Assembly: GCF_000143415.4 (NCBI RefSeq)
Contig: NW_003314276.1
Location: forward strand, 1,199,434 to 1,263,433
DNA: 64,000 nucleotides
Origin: Selaginella moellendorffii
Lineage: Eukaryota > Streptophyta > Lycopodiopsida > Selaginellales > Selaginellaceae
Direction of reading: 5' to 3'
Below, one piece after another: positions 1 through 13,400 of this stretch. The notes under the pieces are model-generated. The model was not told the DNA's origin. It was given only the letters and a program-made list of their open reading frames with translations, and searched no databases. The position numbers and the translations under genes are program-made. Within the stretch, counting starts at the first letter, position 1. Each line of letters starts with the position of its first letter.

Positions 1-82
1 AAGCTGAGAAGATTGCAAAGATTTGAAGTTAAAGAGACATCATTTCTAATGTAAATTTGTTAAATACGTTCGTTAGCGCTGT

Positions 83-3000
83 TCATAATATAAAATACCT
101 GCTACAGTTCTTACACTCCGTCACCTCAAAGGATCCTCCCACAACGTTGTAGACTCCGCAGGACACGCACTTGAGCCTGTTGATCTTTGCGGGCTTGAGC
201 TGCTTGTAATAGTGAACGTAGCCCAGCCGCGGATGGACGAGCGTCTGCGCGTGAGCGTAGCTTGCTCCTCTCTGCTGCGGATTCTGCGCCGGGAGAGATG
301 GGGCCTTCTTCAGCTGAACGCAGCACTTGACAGGCTGGAGCTTGCACGCCTTGAGGTGTTCCTGGATGATCCCAACGCGGCTGTCACCAGTGATTTCTGT
401 TTTACTGCTGCCTTCGGCCCCGGTGAAGGCTCTGAGCGACTTCAGTTGCGAGGAGAGGAGCAACGAGAGCTCGGCCGGCGGCTCGATAAGTTGGTCTTCG
501 CAGTAAGCCTGTAAGTTACTGAGCTGCATCTGAACGTGAGCAATCTCCTGGACCAGACTGTCCCACTCGCTCGATCCTCCTGTTCGTTCTCCATCGAGCT
601 CGCAGCTAAGACCTGTGGCTCTTGGGTGATCCTCGCAGCTCTCGTCCAGATATGCCAAGTCGATGTCCTCCACTTGAGTCAATGGCTCGTCACGCTCCTT
701 GCTTCTCCTTTCCAGCAGCCCGTACATACTGACGAAGTTGTGGCGGACAACCAGCCTTGCAGCGAGGAGGTGCTCGCAAGTGAACATCGTCTCGAGGCAG
801 TCGCAGAAGTTTGTGAGGAGGTTGACGACGTGAGACTTGGCCGTGTCACCGTTGCAGCTGTGGACTCTGAAAAGAAAACCCGGCTCGCTGAGTACCTCGA
901 AACATGCTCGGTTATTGTTGTATTGAGCCAAAAAGCGTTCTGCAGCAGCCAAGCGCTTGCGCTCCGCCGAAGTGCTCGATTGACTGTGATAGCGCCTCGA
1001 ATCACCTGAGAAAGTGTTAAGGACTCGAAAGAAAGGAAAAGACTGGTGGATACAAAGGACTTGTCTCTGCCGAAAAAACTCCTCCAGCGTACCACCCTCT
1101 GGCTTACTGCTTGTCAGGGCGCTTCCTACCAAAGCCAGAAGAAGATCGCAATTGCTCTGGTTCATACGCCCTCCAAACAAGGAATACTTGATGAAGAGCC
1201 ACAAGTAACTCACTATGTTGATTGTCTCTACGTTTCCATGCTCAAACAACCTGCCAAAAGTCGGCCAAATTCTCCGCCAAGCACAATGAGAGCCCAACCA
1301 TCCCATTTCCAGATAATCCACAATCTCCTTAAAACCACCATAGTCCTCCTGTGCATCAAAAACAAAAACAGGCCACTCAAGACAGAAACATGACAGAACT
1401 ACCTTAAATTTGTTCCAAAGATTATCGAAATCGGCTTCAGAAGGGGCCATCATCATTCCATCCAGTTGGCGATACACATCTTTTCTCATTTCCGATGCGA
1501 CCTGCTGCAAGCAATCAGGAAATAGTTACAACGAAAAAAAGTTTTCACCTGCGGGAGAAGATTCTCAACCCAAGCTCTTTTCACGCAAAACCAGCACAGC
1601 AGTAGCCGACAAGCGATCTGCTTACCATCCCTCCAGCATTTCTCGTCCCGAGAGACAACACTGAACAAAGCGTCAAAGCTCAGCCGCGACTTATCAATCA
1701 AAATTGCAGCTGGCCTCACAGACAGCTGCTTGAAGACTGCTGTCAATGCCAGCTTCAAGGCAATGCTCTCGTGCCTTGACCCCGTGTCAGCCGAGCACAT
1801 CATGAAAAACACTGGCATTCCAATGCCGTCCTGGAAGACGTGATCAAAAACCATAACAAAATAGAGATAGAGACAGTAAGGCACCTGATTAGGAACGGCT
1901 GCCGCATGCAATGGAAGACCCCGTATACAGGTTGTGAAAGTCGAGTCGAGGGCCCAAACATTACCCGCAGAAAACCTTTACAAGAAAAACAAACGTCGTT
2001 ATAAGAAGAATGAAGAACATAAGAAATGAAAACAAGACCTTTCAGCCATTTCTCGCATCCATGGAGTCATGATGACACACACGAACGGCTGCTTCTCTTC
2101 CACGGGATTAAAAACGTCATACTGCTGATAAAAAATCACAGTCTTCTTTTTCCTGTGTGCGTCAACCTCCTTGAGCAACCGGACCCAATCGCTGCTTGAG
2201 ATCTTGCCTAAAAGAAAGCGGTACAAAACCCAGCTGTATCAGGCAGGAAGATAAACATTGGACCATAAAATAACGAAAAAACCGACAAACCTTGAGAGTT
2301 CAGCTCCATGGTTAACTGCGCCACCTCTTTCGGGATCAGACGAAAGCGAAAGGTAGCTTTGTCAAGGTCCGTAGCTCTGGACTTGAGTAGCATATCCATC
2401 CGCAACGACGCTCTTGCAACCGAAATCACGTCCCAGGACAAGTCAAACTCGTACAAAGCAGCTTCTTTCGCGGACGAATGGACGGGAAAGTTAACGTAAT
2501 CTTCTTTGTCGTTGGGATTATGCCCCCTGTGTGCCCTGTTGAGAAGTACTGTCACCAAGATATTGCTCGAATCTAGAAAATGGCTGTTTGCCTGCATTTG
2601 CTCAAAGTAACTCCCATGGCCGTCCTGGAAATCTGGAAGTTGGCTCGAGCTTTTGGAGCCAAGAAGGTCCTCCGACGGATCCACGGAAGCTGTTCTCTCC
2701 GGCAAGTTTACTGGCTCTGGAAACTCCGGGTTGAGTTCGGGCAACTGAGAGATCCTCACCGGAATGAGTGTACGTACTCGAAAAGTGCATGGTAATCCTT
2801 GATGAGTAGCACCAACATTTTTGCTTGAGGAATCGGCTCCTTCCTGCTTTCGAAAACCACGGGCACAAACCCAGGTGGTGACGATCGAAGGCTCAGGACT
2901 GGCGATCATGTACGTGCTCTCCTTTCGCAGTGATACCCTGTGCCGGATGCAAAGGCCCTCGATGAAATCATCCAGATGCTGCCAAGGAACAGTGTGAACT

Positions 3001-3761
3001 TCCGGCCACCTTTCAGGCAAGTTCTTTCGGAGACGCTTGCTAGCCGGGGACTCGTGAAGCTGGTCATCGCATTTCGGGCACTCTCCAATCCTGGCCTTGA
3101 TGAAATCCTCTGGGATGCCATGTTTCTTGTTCCCAGTGACGTAGAACAGCCCCAAGTTCTTGACAGTGTCGCGGAGGTTTAGACACGATCCACTGCCAGC
3201 CTCGACATGGAACTTATCGACGACGAAAGGCCACTCCTCTCTGTAAGCTATGATCCTTCTAAACTTATCCCACTTGGAGCTCAAGCGCCGGCGCTTGATC
3301 CCATCGCTTTCCACGTCCATCACCACCAGAGCGCTGGACAGGGATTTCCATCGGCTCAAGAGAGCGTCGGCCACAGCGCGGTTGTTCCTCCGCTTCTCCG
3401 GGAAGCTTGGATCGGCCTTCTTGATCTGCCCCTCGCTTGGCTTGGAGCCAGAATCCAAGCACTTGATGGTCAGATCGTAAGCGGCAGCATTGAAAGCGTA
3501 GGATTCCAGCGATCCAGAATTATCTCGTGGCGCCTGGGGATGATTCTCTGAAGGCGCCGCTGCCGCTGCCGCTGTCGCTACACAAGAAGAAACCCTCTCT
3601 ACATCCTCGAGGCTGTCTAGAAATTCTATCACATTGAGCTCGGCTGCTGGCTCAGAGACTCCAAAACCCTCAAAATCTACATCACCTTCCCTGGCCGCCG
3701 CACCTGCTGCTGCGTCCCAGCCCTGACCCCAACTGGATTCGTAAGCACTCATCGCTAGCAT
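83..3761 (-). CDS. MULE-like transposase-derived SWIM zinc-finger protein, five exons
   Basis: Five exons can be joined in frame on the minus strand: 3761-2291, 2207-2039, 1975-1885, 1830-1549 and 1504-83, about 1144 residues, with GT-AG introns of 83, 63, 54 and 44 nt. The first exon has acidic and Ala-rich stretches and a Cys-containing region. Exon 3 gives WALDSTFTT, which fits the first catalytic Asp of MULE transposases. Exon 4 gives AAILIDKS (second Asp) and LLCWFCVKRAW, where MULEs usually read CxFHxxRAW; the His is replaced by Cys. The last exon carries a SWIM finger, CDC followed by CEHLL. This is the FAR1/MULE protein architecture. No terminal inverted repeats were recognised, so it may be a domesticated host gene or a transposon whose ends I could not see. 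The reading frame is free of stops, unlike the other transposon genes nearby. Start: first ATG of the open frame; a second Met lies three codons in. Confidence 0.75.
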
Positions 3762-3819
3762 CGCTGGAAAGCATAGCTACAAATCACTCCTAGAACCCTA
3801 AAAATCAATTGATAAGATT

Positions 3820-3839
3820 AAAAGAACAATTGTTCTTTT
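3820..3839. repeat. Perfect 20-bp palindrome upstream of the SWIM gene
   Basis: AAAAGAACAATTGTTCTTTT reads identically on both strands. It lies about 60 bp upstream of the SWIM gene start and about 200 bp from the Helitron relic. It could be a regulatory site or a remnant of a Helitron 3' hairpin, but no CTRR end was found at the right spacing. Confidence 0.6.
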
Positions 3840-4029
3840 CTAATATTAATGGTTGTACAATTAATACTTGAGCAAATGTTAAATGGTTCAGAAAGAGGGT
3901 TAATATAAAACCTTGTGTTAATTGTAAAAACAAAAGGATCTTAAGGAATGGTGTTTTGAATTTTAATTCCAAGTCCATGTGGTAATGTGAAGTTGTCCAT
4001 GAGTGAAAATTGGGTTAAACTTCAACTCA

Positions 4030-7000
4030 GTCAAATATCTATCCTTGGCATTTAGAGATTGTTAAATAATAACCCAAACGGATTGGAAATTGTCTTTTAG
4101 ACATTTTGAATGGAATTTTTGTATTTGATGGTATTAATGTGATATGTGGGATAAATCTTATCCTTTTAAATTGCTCTATCACAATTTCACAATCTAAAAC
4201 ATTTGGGAGTGCATTTTTCAAAATGAGACGTGTGCTATTGCATAATCCTACTAATAGAGATATATTCCTTTAGAAGGATAAAAATAATACTTTATTTGAG
4301 AGAGAGATTATATGGTAGGAGACCAAAAGGTGTGATAGAATTTAGGAATTTTATTCGAAAGTTTTCAACAAAATCAACACTTTCATAGATATATGTATCA
4401 CTTTGTAATTTAGAGACAATAATGTTGTTGATTGCAAATGTGTTATCCTTAAGTGGGTTAAGTATGATTCGATTGGCTACAATATAAGGGTTTGAAATAT
4501 CAAATACTGAAGGGTAGATAAAATCAATAATAGATGAATAAATTAGTTGTGTATGAGCTAATAAAATGGAGTTAGAAGGTAAAGATGGTAAATTTTGAAA
4601 CTTTTCACCATTTCTAACTTTAAGAAGCTATTCAACCCATGATTTATCAATTTCAATAAGTTGTATATTTGTTTTCAAAGATAATTTTCTAAAGAATCTC
4701 TATAATTTGTTCATTCTTATAGAACTTGAAATAATTTATGCCCTATATTGATATGGAATGACCGAAAGTATCTGTCTAAAGTCCCTACTAGTGACAACAA
4801 TTATGCCACCAAAAGGTAATGACATTTTTTTTAGGTCTCACAACATTCAATTAACAGTAGTGAATGCATGAGTGTGAACCATATTTATTTCATCCTATAA
4901 TAATATGTTAGTAGTTTTGATTCTTATACCTACTTCACTATTAGCAATTGTAGCAGAAGTTGATGTTTCATTTATTGGAATAAGAAGTTTAAAAGTAGTA
5001 TGTGAAGTTTAGCCATTATAGAGTAAATTACTTGCAATTCTTGTCCAAGCCATACTAACAACATTTATTTTTTTCAGTTGTAAATATTTATAAGAGTGCT
5101 AAGAAGAAATGTTTTACCAGTACCACCGGGGCCATTAATGAAAATGTATTGATTATGCTCAGTTGGGTGATCAATAACATTAAGAATATCATTAAAAATA
5201 TTTAATTGTTCTTGAATAAATTGAGGAATATTTTTTTTAACATTTTGATATATTTATGTTGAGTTAACAATATTTTCATCATTAAAATTTTCAGACTGTA
5301 AAAGTAGGTGGTAGTTTTGATTAGTTTTACTATGCATTTTTATTTTAATATTTATATCATGTAAAGCATGTTCGTAATGAAAAATTAGATTTGTTTGCAT
5401 AAAATCCTCAGCGAGGAAGTTTTTAAATTTATCCCATAAGAAGTAAAAATCTTTTAGAGTGCAAAAGATACAAAGTAATACAAATAATTGTCTTAATTGT
5501 GATGGCATTCTAAAAAAGTTAGCATTTTTTAAACATTTTTCCCATTCAGTATCATCAGTTATAAGTCCTATTGCATTTGTAACTTGTTGAAATATGTTAT
5601 AATAAATATTGTTAATTATCTTGAGATTTTTGAAAGACATAGCACTTTTTTTATAGAGTAAAATAAGATGTAAATGATATAATTCAATATTGGATGGTGA
5701 CATAGAATACATTCGGGGAATGACATTTCTTATATATCAAATTTTCTAATTATAAGTATGAGGGTTAAATATATAATATAAAGGGATTTCAAGATATATA
5801 TATTGTCTAGCATATGGGCATTTATATTTAATTTAAACCATTTTGTCAACACAATACCATTTTGAGTAGCTCTTTGAAGTGCCATTTGTTTAGAAGCTTT
5901 TATAAAATAGACATCTTAAAAATTTGGAAGATGGATAGGAAGGTAGATTATAGGGGTCGAACAACTATGTATTTTAAATTTAAAAAACCTTCATATTGCC
6001 TTTGGAGCAAATATGTAATATGTATTTAAAAAAGTTGAGATTTCATCCCAATTTAAAATATTATTAGGTTGTTGGGTTGTTGAATGGATTTGAATTGTAG
6101 TACAATCATAACCTTTATAAACATATTGAAATAAATATTTAATACTTTTTATAGTAGCACAAATTTCAATATTAATATGAGAATTATATTTTTTACAAAG
6201 GTATTTATTATAAGGTACTACCCAAAGATTATCAATATAGCACCCATTTTTTAGAAATGTGCAGCTATTATAAAGTCTATAATAATCTAGATATCCATCA
6301 ACACTAAAAGTAGTTTCATAGTTAAATTGTTTTGAATAAGCTTTTGAGTAGTGCCATTTTTCATACAAGGACTATTAGGGTAAAGAGGCCCACATTGACC
6401 ATGTATCATATGAGATGTAATTATTTTAGAAATTTTTAATTCATCTTGAGGATTAAGCAATTGTGCCATTATATACTAATCAATAGCATCATAGTCTTTA
6501 ATATTGTTTTCATGAGATAAAATCCCTAAAAAGTGAAAATGTGGAAGGCCTCTTTTATGAAATTCAATTACATATAGAAAAGCAATATAGTTTCCGAAAA
6601 TATCTTTTTTAGTAATATCATTCAAAAATACTTTAGAAACCAAGTTTGGATGATCCTTAGGGCCTTCATTTGGATGTAAATTTTTAGAAATTTCTGGCCA
6701 TTTGGGATTGTATATAAAAGTAATAAAAAATATCTAGCTTTGAAAAATGAGTAATTATAGTCATTGCATCTTGATAATTTTGTTGCATTGCTCTAGGGCC
6801 ACCCCCAAAACTTGAAGCTCAAATAACAATCTTGCTTGGATTTATATTTTCATTAGTAGCATGGTTTACAACATAATCCATAAGACCAATATACATTTCA
6901 ATTCACAGTTTTTTCTAATGAGTGCAATAGTAATTCAAATTATTGCTTTCAACTTTTACATAAGCATTGACTATATATTGTTGTGTGAGTTTCCTATATG

Positions 7001-8119
7001 TAAAATTTGATCAAAACCAAGGTGTATTGTGTTTTTTTTATAGATAAATGGTATGTATAATATTGGAGTAATGTAATTTGATGTCTAGAATTAAAAATAT
7101 TTTTACGCCAACCTTTGTCACCAAAAGGAAATATTAATGGGTAAACTATTGGATCACAATTATAATCAAGTGTTGAGATACATTTAGAATTGCTTACAAT
7201 TGGATATATACAAATTTCACAATTATGTGGTGGCTCTCCATCATCACTAACAAACACAACAGCAACATCATTTTGTATGGGATAACTTGAAAGTGTAGCA
7301 GAACGAATTTCTTCTTGTTCTATTGCATACATCATTTTGAAAGCATGAGCATATGGGTTAACATAATGAAGGAGAGCATCAAAATGTTTAAGTAAGTTTG
7401 TCTCACAACTTGAATTAAAAGGGTTTTGCTTTCTTATATCTGTAGCTTCCAGAGTGTCAAGCATATAAAATTTGATATTGACCTTCAGAAGGATATGTTG
7501 ACTCAATATTATGATATATTTGACAATGGATTTTAAAGCAATAAGGACCATGACCTTTTACAATATCAATATTAGAAGACATAGATGCAAAAGCAAGAGC
7601 ACTATTGTAGGGTATAATATTTATTCTAAAATTAGAGTTCTTATTTTGCTTGTAAAGTGAAAGTAAATTAAATGGTAAAGGTGATATTGTAGGTAATATA
7701 ACTTGGTTATTCTAGCAACACATTGAAGAGTTTTCATCTTTAAACTACAATGCATTACAAAAAGTACAAAAAAATGATAAACTACCAATACTAAAATTTA
7801 TTATGTTAAAGTCATTATAAATGCTATGGCTTGCTAGTGTGGTATTCATGAGTGGGAGTGGTTAATTTAATATTGCTTGATATATGCAATCATCATAATG
7901 ACATTCATGTAAGGTTCCAGATGCTTCTAACTGTCCAATTGATTGGTGTATATAATCATTATCATGATTAATATTTTGGTGTTTGTAATCATCATCATGA
8001 TTATTTTGAACAGCTATAGTATGTGTATCATGATCAATCATAGTTTTAGAGGCATCTAAATCTCCATTAGATTGTTTACTATGTCGTATGGCTCTCAAAA
8101 GATGGCAGAGGCGAGGCAT
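4030..8119 (-). mobile_element. Decayed Helitron Rep/helicase
   Basis: This AT-rich block reads on the minus strand as a Helitron replicase-helicase broken by many stops and frameshifts. In order: a Cys-rich start at 7775-7690 (CTFCNAL, then CC and VILPTISPLPF); PLIFPFGDKGW near 7150-7110; the Rep HUH motif KRGLPHFHFLGIL near 6560-6500; the Rep tyrosine motif YLFQYVYKG near 6150-6115; a helicase Walker A, INGPGGTGKTFLL, at about 5145-5105; and the late PIF1 motif RQFPIRLGYYLTISKCQG at 4110-4040. The order and spacing match plant and animal Helitrons, which move by rolling-circle replication using Rep nuclease and a PIF1-like helicase. No single open frame exceeds 185 residues, so this copy cannot be active. 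The terminal TC and CTRR ends were not located. Confidence 0.85.
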
Positions 8120-8148
8120 TTTCAGTCATTTTGATTATATATTTAAAT

Positions 8149-8150
<2 letters not shown>

Positions 8151-8193
<43 letters not shown>
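8151..8193. repeat. (TA)n microsatellite
   Basis: About 43 bp of alternating T and A directly upstream (minus-strand sense) of the Helitron relic's first recognisable codons. Confidence 0.9.
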
Positions 8194-8196
<3 letters not shown>

Positions 8197-8280
8197 TTGA
8201 GTTTGTATAGAAGTTTATGCAGAATAGAATAGAATATATATACATATAATTGGATAATTATATGTAATCTAAATATTATA

Positions 8281-8325
8281 GAATTGCTTACAGTTGGATA
8301 TATACAAATTTCATGACTATGTAAT
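8281..8325 (-). repeat. Duplicated scrap of Helitron Rep coding sequence
   Basis: About 45 bp closely repeat the Rep segment at 7186-7232, sharing GAATTGCTTACA and TTGGATATATACAAATTTCA. It lies outside the main coding block and marks either a second Helitron copy or an internal duplication. Confidence 0.6.
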
Positions 8326-8389
8326 GATCTGAAAGGAAAACATTAGAATTTTGCAAAGCACACTCAAGAACAACAAAATAGCTCCAATG

Positions 8390-9290
8390 TTGTGTTTACC
8401 AATCTCTGCCTCATAATCCATAGCTTTACAATTTTGAGCTGCAGCCCCAAGTGCTGCTCCTACACCAGCATCAGGTTACCTGGCACAGCATCCAAGACAC
8501 CTCAGAAAGCCCATAAGCACACATCATTGAAACTGGCCCTTCAAGATTGTGATGTTTATGGTCCACTTGTGAGATCAGCCTGCACAAGAGAGATAATGTG
8601 AGCCAAGCCAGATCTTCTCCACAAACTGATGTTCTTACTGGGGCGTGTGAGATGCAAGTTCCATTCAATCCTGTGACTATGGTTTTGGCTGAACATCCAA
8701 TCATCCCCGGATAGAATAGGGAAGGAATCATACAAGCTGGAAAGGTGGGACTTCAAAGTGGCAGGGAGTGCTTCCCACCTTAGAATCTCGGAAACTGGAA
8801 CTAAATTTTAGATTCGACGGAAGCAGTATCAGACAGAAAAAAAATCTCATCATAGAATACAAAGATATTTAAACTTACAACTTACCTCAATCTAAAATCG
8901 AAGCTAAACCAGTTGGTGCTGCAATGTTGCCTTCTCCTTCTCCTTCTCTTTCAAGAGATTGTTATCCCCATGAGCACCTCCTCTAGGAGCTTACAGACAC
9001 ACAAACTCTCACGGGAATGCCCACACAACCACGTTTGAGTAGAGTAGCCATGGAGCCCTAGGAGTGTATGGTGTAACACCTGTCACCACACCCTCTTCCC
9101 TTCCCGGCCACACATGCATCCCACCCATTGGCCACCACAACATTGAGCTGATGTTCCTGCTAACCATGGCCATTGGTATTGGCCTGGGCCTGGGGTGGCC
9201 TCCCCTTTTCGAGAACCATGGCTTCTGAGGCTGCCTTGGGTCCAGGACTGGACAGCTGCAGGGGTCTGGGCCCTTCATTCTTATTATTAT
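8390..9290. other. Unassigned, GC-richer stretch
   Basis: Base composition shifts clearly from the AT-rich Helitron relic. Short open frames exist on both strands (for example 8471-8731 and 9009-9278, minus), but none resembles a known family and none shows a clear codon pattern. It could be a host gene fragment carried by the Helitron, or the remains of another element. Confidence 0.4.
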
Positions 9291-10440
9291 AGATTCTTTT
9301 ACTTCCTATTATCACTAAGCTCCCTTTTAGTTCAACATGAAGATAACAATATGCATTTTTGTTGGATGACCATATAAATTCAAAACTAAATTTGCATTAT
9401 AAGACAATACATTCTATTTTGTGATACCAAAATATTTCCAATAAGAAGATAAGTACCATACTCATAAATCCAACAATTATCAAAATCTAAAACCTGAGGA
9501 AGTTATTTATACTAACAAATCAATTGATTAGCAGGACCTATATTGATATATTTAAATTCATATTTTTCTGAAACTCCAAAAGCCCTAAAACAAGCATACA
9601 TCCAAATAATGTCTCAAATCTATCAATAAGCTGTGATTGGAGATACTTGAACAAAAGTATTAGGCTCACCATTAGACTCTTTAGATGTGTGAAATTTATA
9701 ACAATATTAAGAACATTATCTATTGTATAACTCCAAGTATCTCCCAAGATTCTACAATTTTATAATTAAATAGATATAATTATTTGAGTGAAACTGGAAG
9801 CACTATTATGTACAATTATAGTAATAACTATAGAAAAAATTAAATATAATAATATTGTAAACATAATTGTGTTCAGTTTCAAAAAAATATAATGCTGTAT
9901 ATAATACTCTAAAATGTTATAAATATCACTAACTTTCTTAAAAAAAGAGTCATATAACTTTATACAATATATCTATACTTCTCCTTAAGATTAGATAGTG
10001 AAGTAGTTGGCTATGGTTTTATTAATCAATATTATTCTTTACTTAGAATAAAATAATCTAAAATATTTATGAAACTAAATATCATCTTCTAAACATAACA
10101 CTTTAAATCAGCGGTGTGTTATTTTTAACTTATACTATAACCATATAAAGATAGGATATATTTAAAATAAATTGCCAAGGTTAACTTTATTATAAATATA
10201 TACTTTTAGTTGTGTAAGTGCATGGAATATGAAAATGGAATACAGAAATGCATATCAATTAGCCTAAAAACCCTATCTTATATACATAATCAAGTGGTCT
10301 GGATTGAAACCAACCTGACAGCTGTCAAAATCCCACTATGCTAATATTAATGTACTATTGTTAATATTAGTATGTAATATTGTAACCATACACTTAGACT
10401 TCACATCATCCCCTCCTCTCTAAAGGATAGAAGGCAATTA
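9291..10440. other. AT-rich stretch with no recognised feature
   Basis: Very AT-rich sequence with stops in all frames. I see no gene, LTR or clear repeat here. Confidence 0.5.
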
Positions 10441-13400
10441 GGATTTTTTAGTTAATGGGTTGGGATTTAGAGAAATATTAGGAGGAGGCATTGGTGGATT
10501 TATAGGTGGTATTAATTGTTCTTGATCCTTTTGTATGAAGCATTTTAGTCATTATACATGTATGATTTCTAGAGGATCAGCTTCTTAAACATCATGATAA
10601 ATCTCATAAATTTGTGGTCCAATTTGCTATAACATCCGATATAGTCCCTTCCACTGTGCAAAGAGCCCATTACATAAACTATGTATTGTAAGATTTGGAA
10701 AATAGATTTAACACTAAGTCATTCATTTTGTACTCTGTAGGTGAATAATGATAGGAGTTGTAACACCATTATTGTCCCACTTGTATACAACCCAAGTGTT
10801 CGGTAAACTCTACTAGGACAAGTGGAAAAATGCTCGTTAAATATTGATCCCAAGACCTAGCATCGGTAGTTTGTGGCAATCATAATAATAAACTCAACTC
10901 CATTACTAGTATCGGATCATGACCATATAAAAGTTTATATAATGAAGCATCAACAAAACTCTACACCTCTGTGAGATACACATACCGAATAGACAATAAA
11001 TAACCATCTCAATCAAAATACTGAAAGTTCACATACTTCATGATCATCCCTTTGAAAGTCCGAATGAGCTATTCCATTAAACCATCTATTTGTGGATGAT
11101 AGGGACTTCATAAAAGTATGGCATATCCCTAGCCAAAATGTTAAAATGTGAAATGCCTCAACTATAAATGTGGGATTATTATCGGAAAAAGTTTACTCTA
11201 GATAGGAATGTTGAAACATTATTTGATTGAGAAAGAAGTGTTCAATAACAGTTGCAAATGCACTAGCAAGAGCACTGACTTCCACCTAACAAGTCAAGTA
11301 GTCAGAATCAATAATGAGATATTCATTGCTAGTAGTCAACTATGAAAAAGACCCCATTAGATCACATGCCACAAACTCAAACAAATAGGAAATTGCAATT
11401 AACTCCAATCATCCTTTTGTAACACAAAGGGGAGTATTACGAGCTTGGCACCAAATATAATTATGCATATACCAAATAATATTATGTCACATTTGTAGTC
11501 AATAGAAAGACTTGTGCAGCTTCTTAGCCATATGATAATGTCCTATATACTTATCTAAAATAATAGAATCATGGTAGGCATGGAGAAAGCATGGAATAAA
11601 GATCAAAGACACCACCAACTATAAATGATCATCAATATCTATCCCCACAAAATACAAAAGGTTGTCCTCAAATCAATATTGAGAATGTAAATGCTAAAAT
11701 AGCAAATTATTAGCAAGTGATGTAGAATTCTCAAACCTATCACAAAGCCTTTGGATCAACCTTTTGAGCCTGATGAACCTCATAAAAAAAAGGTCAATCT
11801 TGCTTTGCATCTTGTGAAGATTAAATATTAAGTATAGCAACAATCGAGAGCATAGAATCCTTGTCTAAAATTCCATAAATGGTGGAATAATAAACTCATC
11901 AGAAATATAAGAAGAGAGTGAAGAAAGAAAAGGAGCTCAAGAAAGGGCATTAACATCAGCCATAAAACTCCCTGAACGATGAACAACCTAAAAATCATAT
12001 ATTTGAACTTTAAACCCCACCAAGCAGTACAACTAACCAAATTCTTCCACTTTAATAATAAAGTAATTGCAACATGATCACCTTCTAGTAGTGTTCAAGA
12101 ATCATGTAAATATGTATGAAGGTTTTTGAAACCCTAACTACTGCTAAGCACTCATTATTTGTTATGGAATAGTTTGCCTCCACTGGTTGTAATGTACGGT
12201 TAATATATGCAATAGGATGGTGCTGACCAGGCACACTCAGTGTAGCGCATGTGGTTTTGACCCTTTATCCTATGGTGATTTACCATAGGATAACACCATG
12301 AAGCGAAACTTAAACCCTCTTTATGCCACGTGACACATGTCATATGTCATATGCCACATGTCCAAAAGACAGTGGTGCAAAACCCGAGTTTTAGGGCCTT
12401 GGGCACTGAACGAAGGAATGATGCCAAACTCCCAAGCATGAAGCCAAGGAGCAAAGGAGTCGGACCACAAAGCAACTTCTGAGTGTATAGCCCAAAGAGC
12501 GAAGGGACAGGGGCACGGAGCGACTTGGAACAGTCTTAGAGTATCTAGCATCCCAATGCTAGGACCAATATGCAAAATGGAGCCAAATGGAGTTTAGCGC
12601 TATTTCAGTATATCGGTGGTCTAATGTGAGGACATGGGTACTTCACCAGCTAGCATGGTGTGGAGCTTGGGCTTAAACCCAAGTCAGACGCAAAACAAGG
12701 ATAGGCACGCAAACAGGAGCTAGATTATGCCTCAGGTTGGTCGGCCATGTCCGACCTACCCACTATCCCTACTATACATTTGGAACCCCCCATAACCCCC
12801 CCCCCCTTTGAGGAACACATGCTTTGGGCTTTCACCCCAAGCGTCCCTTAGTATCAAGAGTTAGTCTTTAGGACAAGTTTAAAACTTATTAAATATGGAA
12901 TGTCCTTAGATAGCGAATTTGGATACAGGACGAACACTATTGTGTTCAGAACGATCTCTACATTCCGTAAATATGCCAAATGAGAAAATCTAGATGCTTT
13001 CCATAAATAGCATTTGGGACCAAATTGAAACTAACACAAAGGGCATGATAGTGAGGGTGTTTGGCAGACACAATAAGCTATCATCCAGCGATATTGAGGG
13101 ACCAATCTCAATACGCAAGGTTCTTGTCATTAGCAAGTGCAAGACAAAATGAGATAGGAACTCCTTATCGGGCTAAGTATACTTAGCTAATAACACGTAG
13201 GAATTCCGTTCTTATGCTCATTTGGTCTAAGTACACTCAAAATGCCCAGTTAACTCCATTAGCACAAGAAGGACTGATAAAGGGTCTAACAATACTGACC
13301 TTCTACTGTTGTGGCAATAAGAAAAGAGTGTCCGTAAGGACTAGCCAACAAGTAACTTTCGATACCCAAAGTCACATTCGCAACACTCGGGCTCTTTTGC

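Noticed and set aside
9009-9278. An 89-codon minus-strand frame with many Pro and Trp
   Set aside because: No family resemblance, no neighbouring exon in phase, and an equally open plus-strand stretch.
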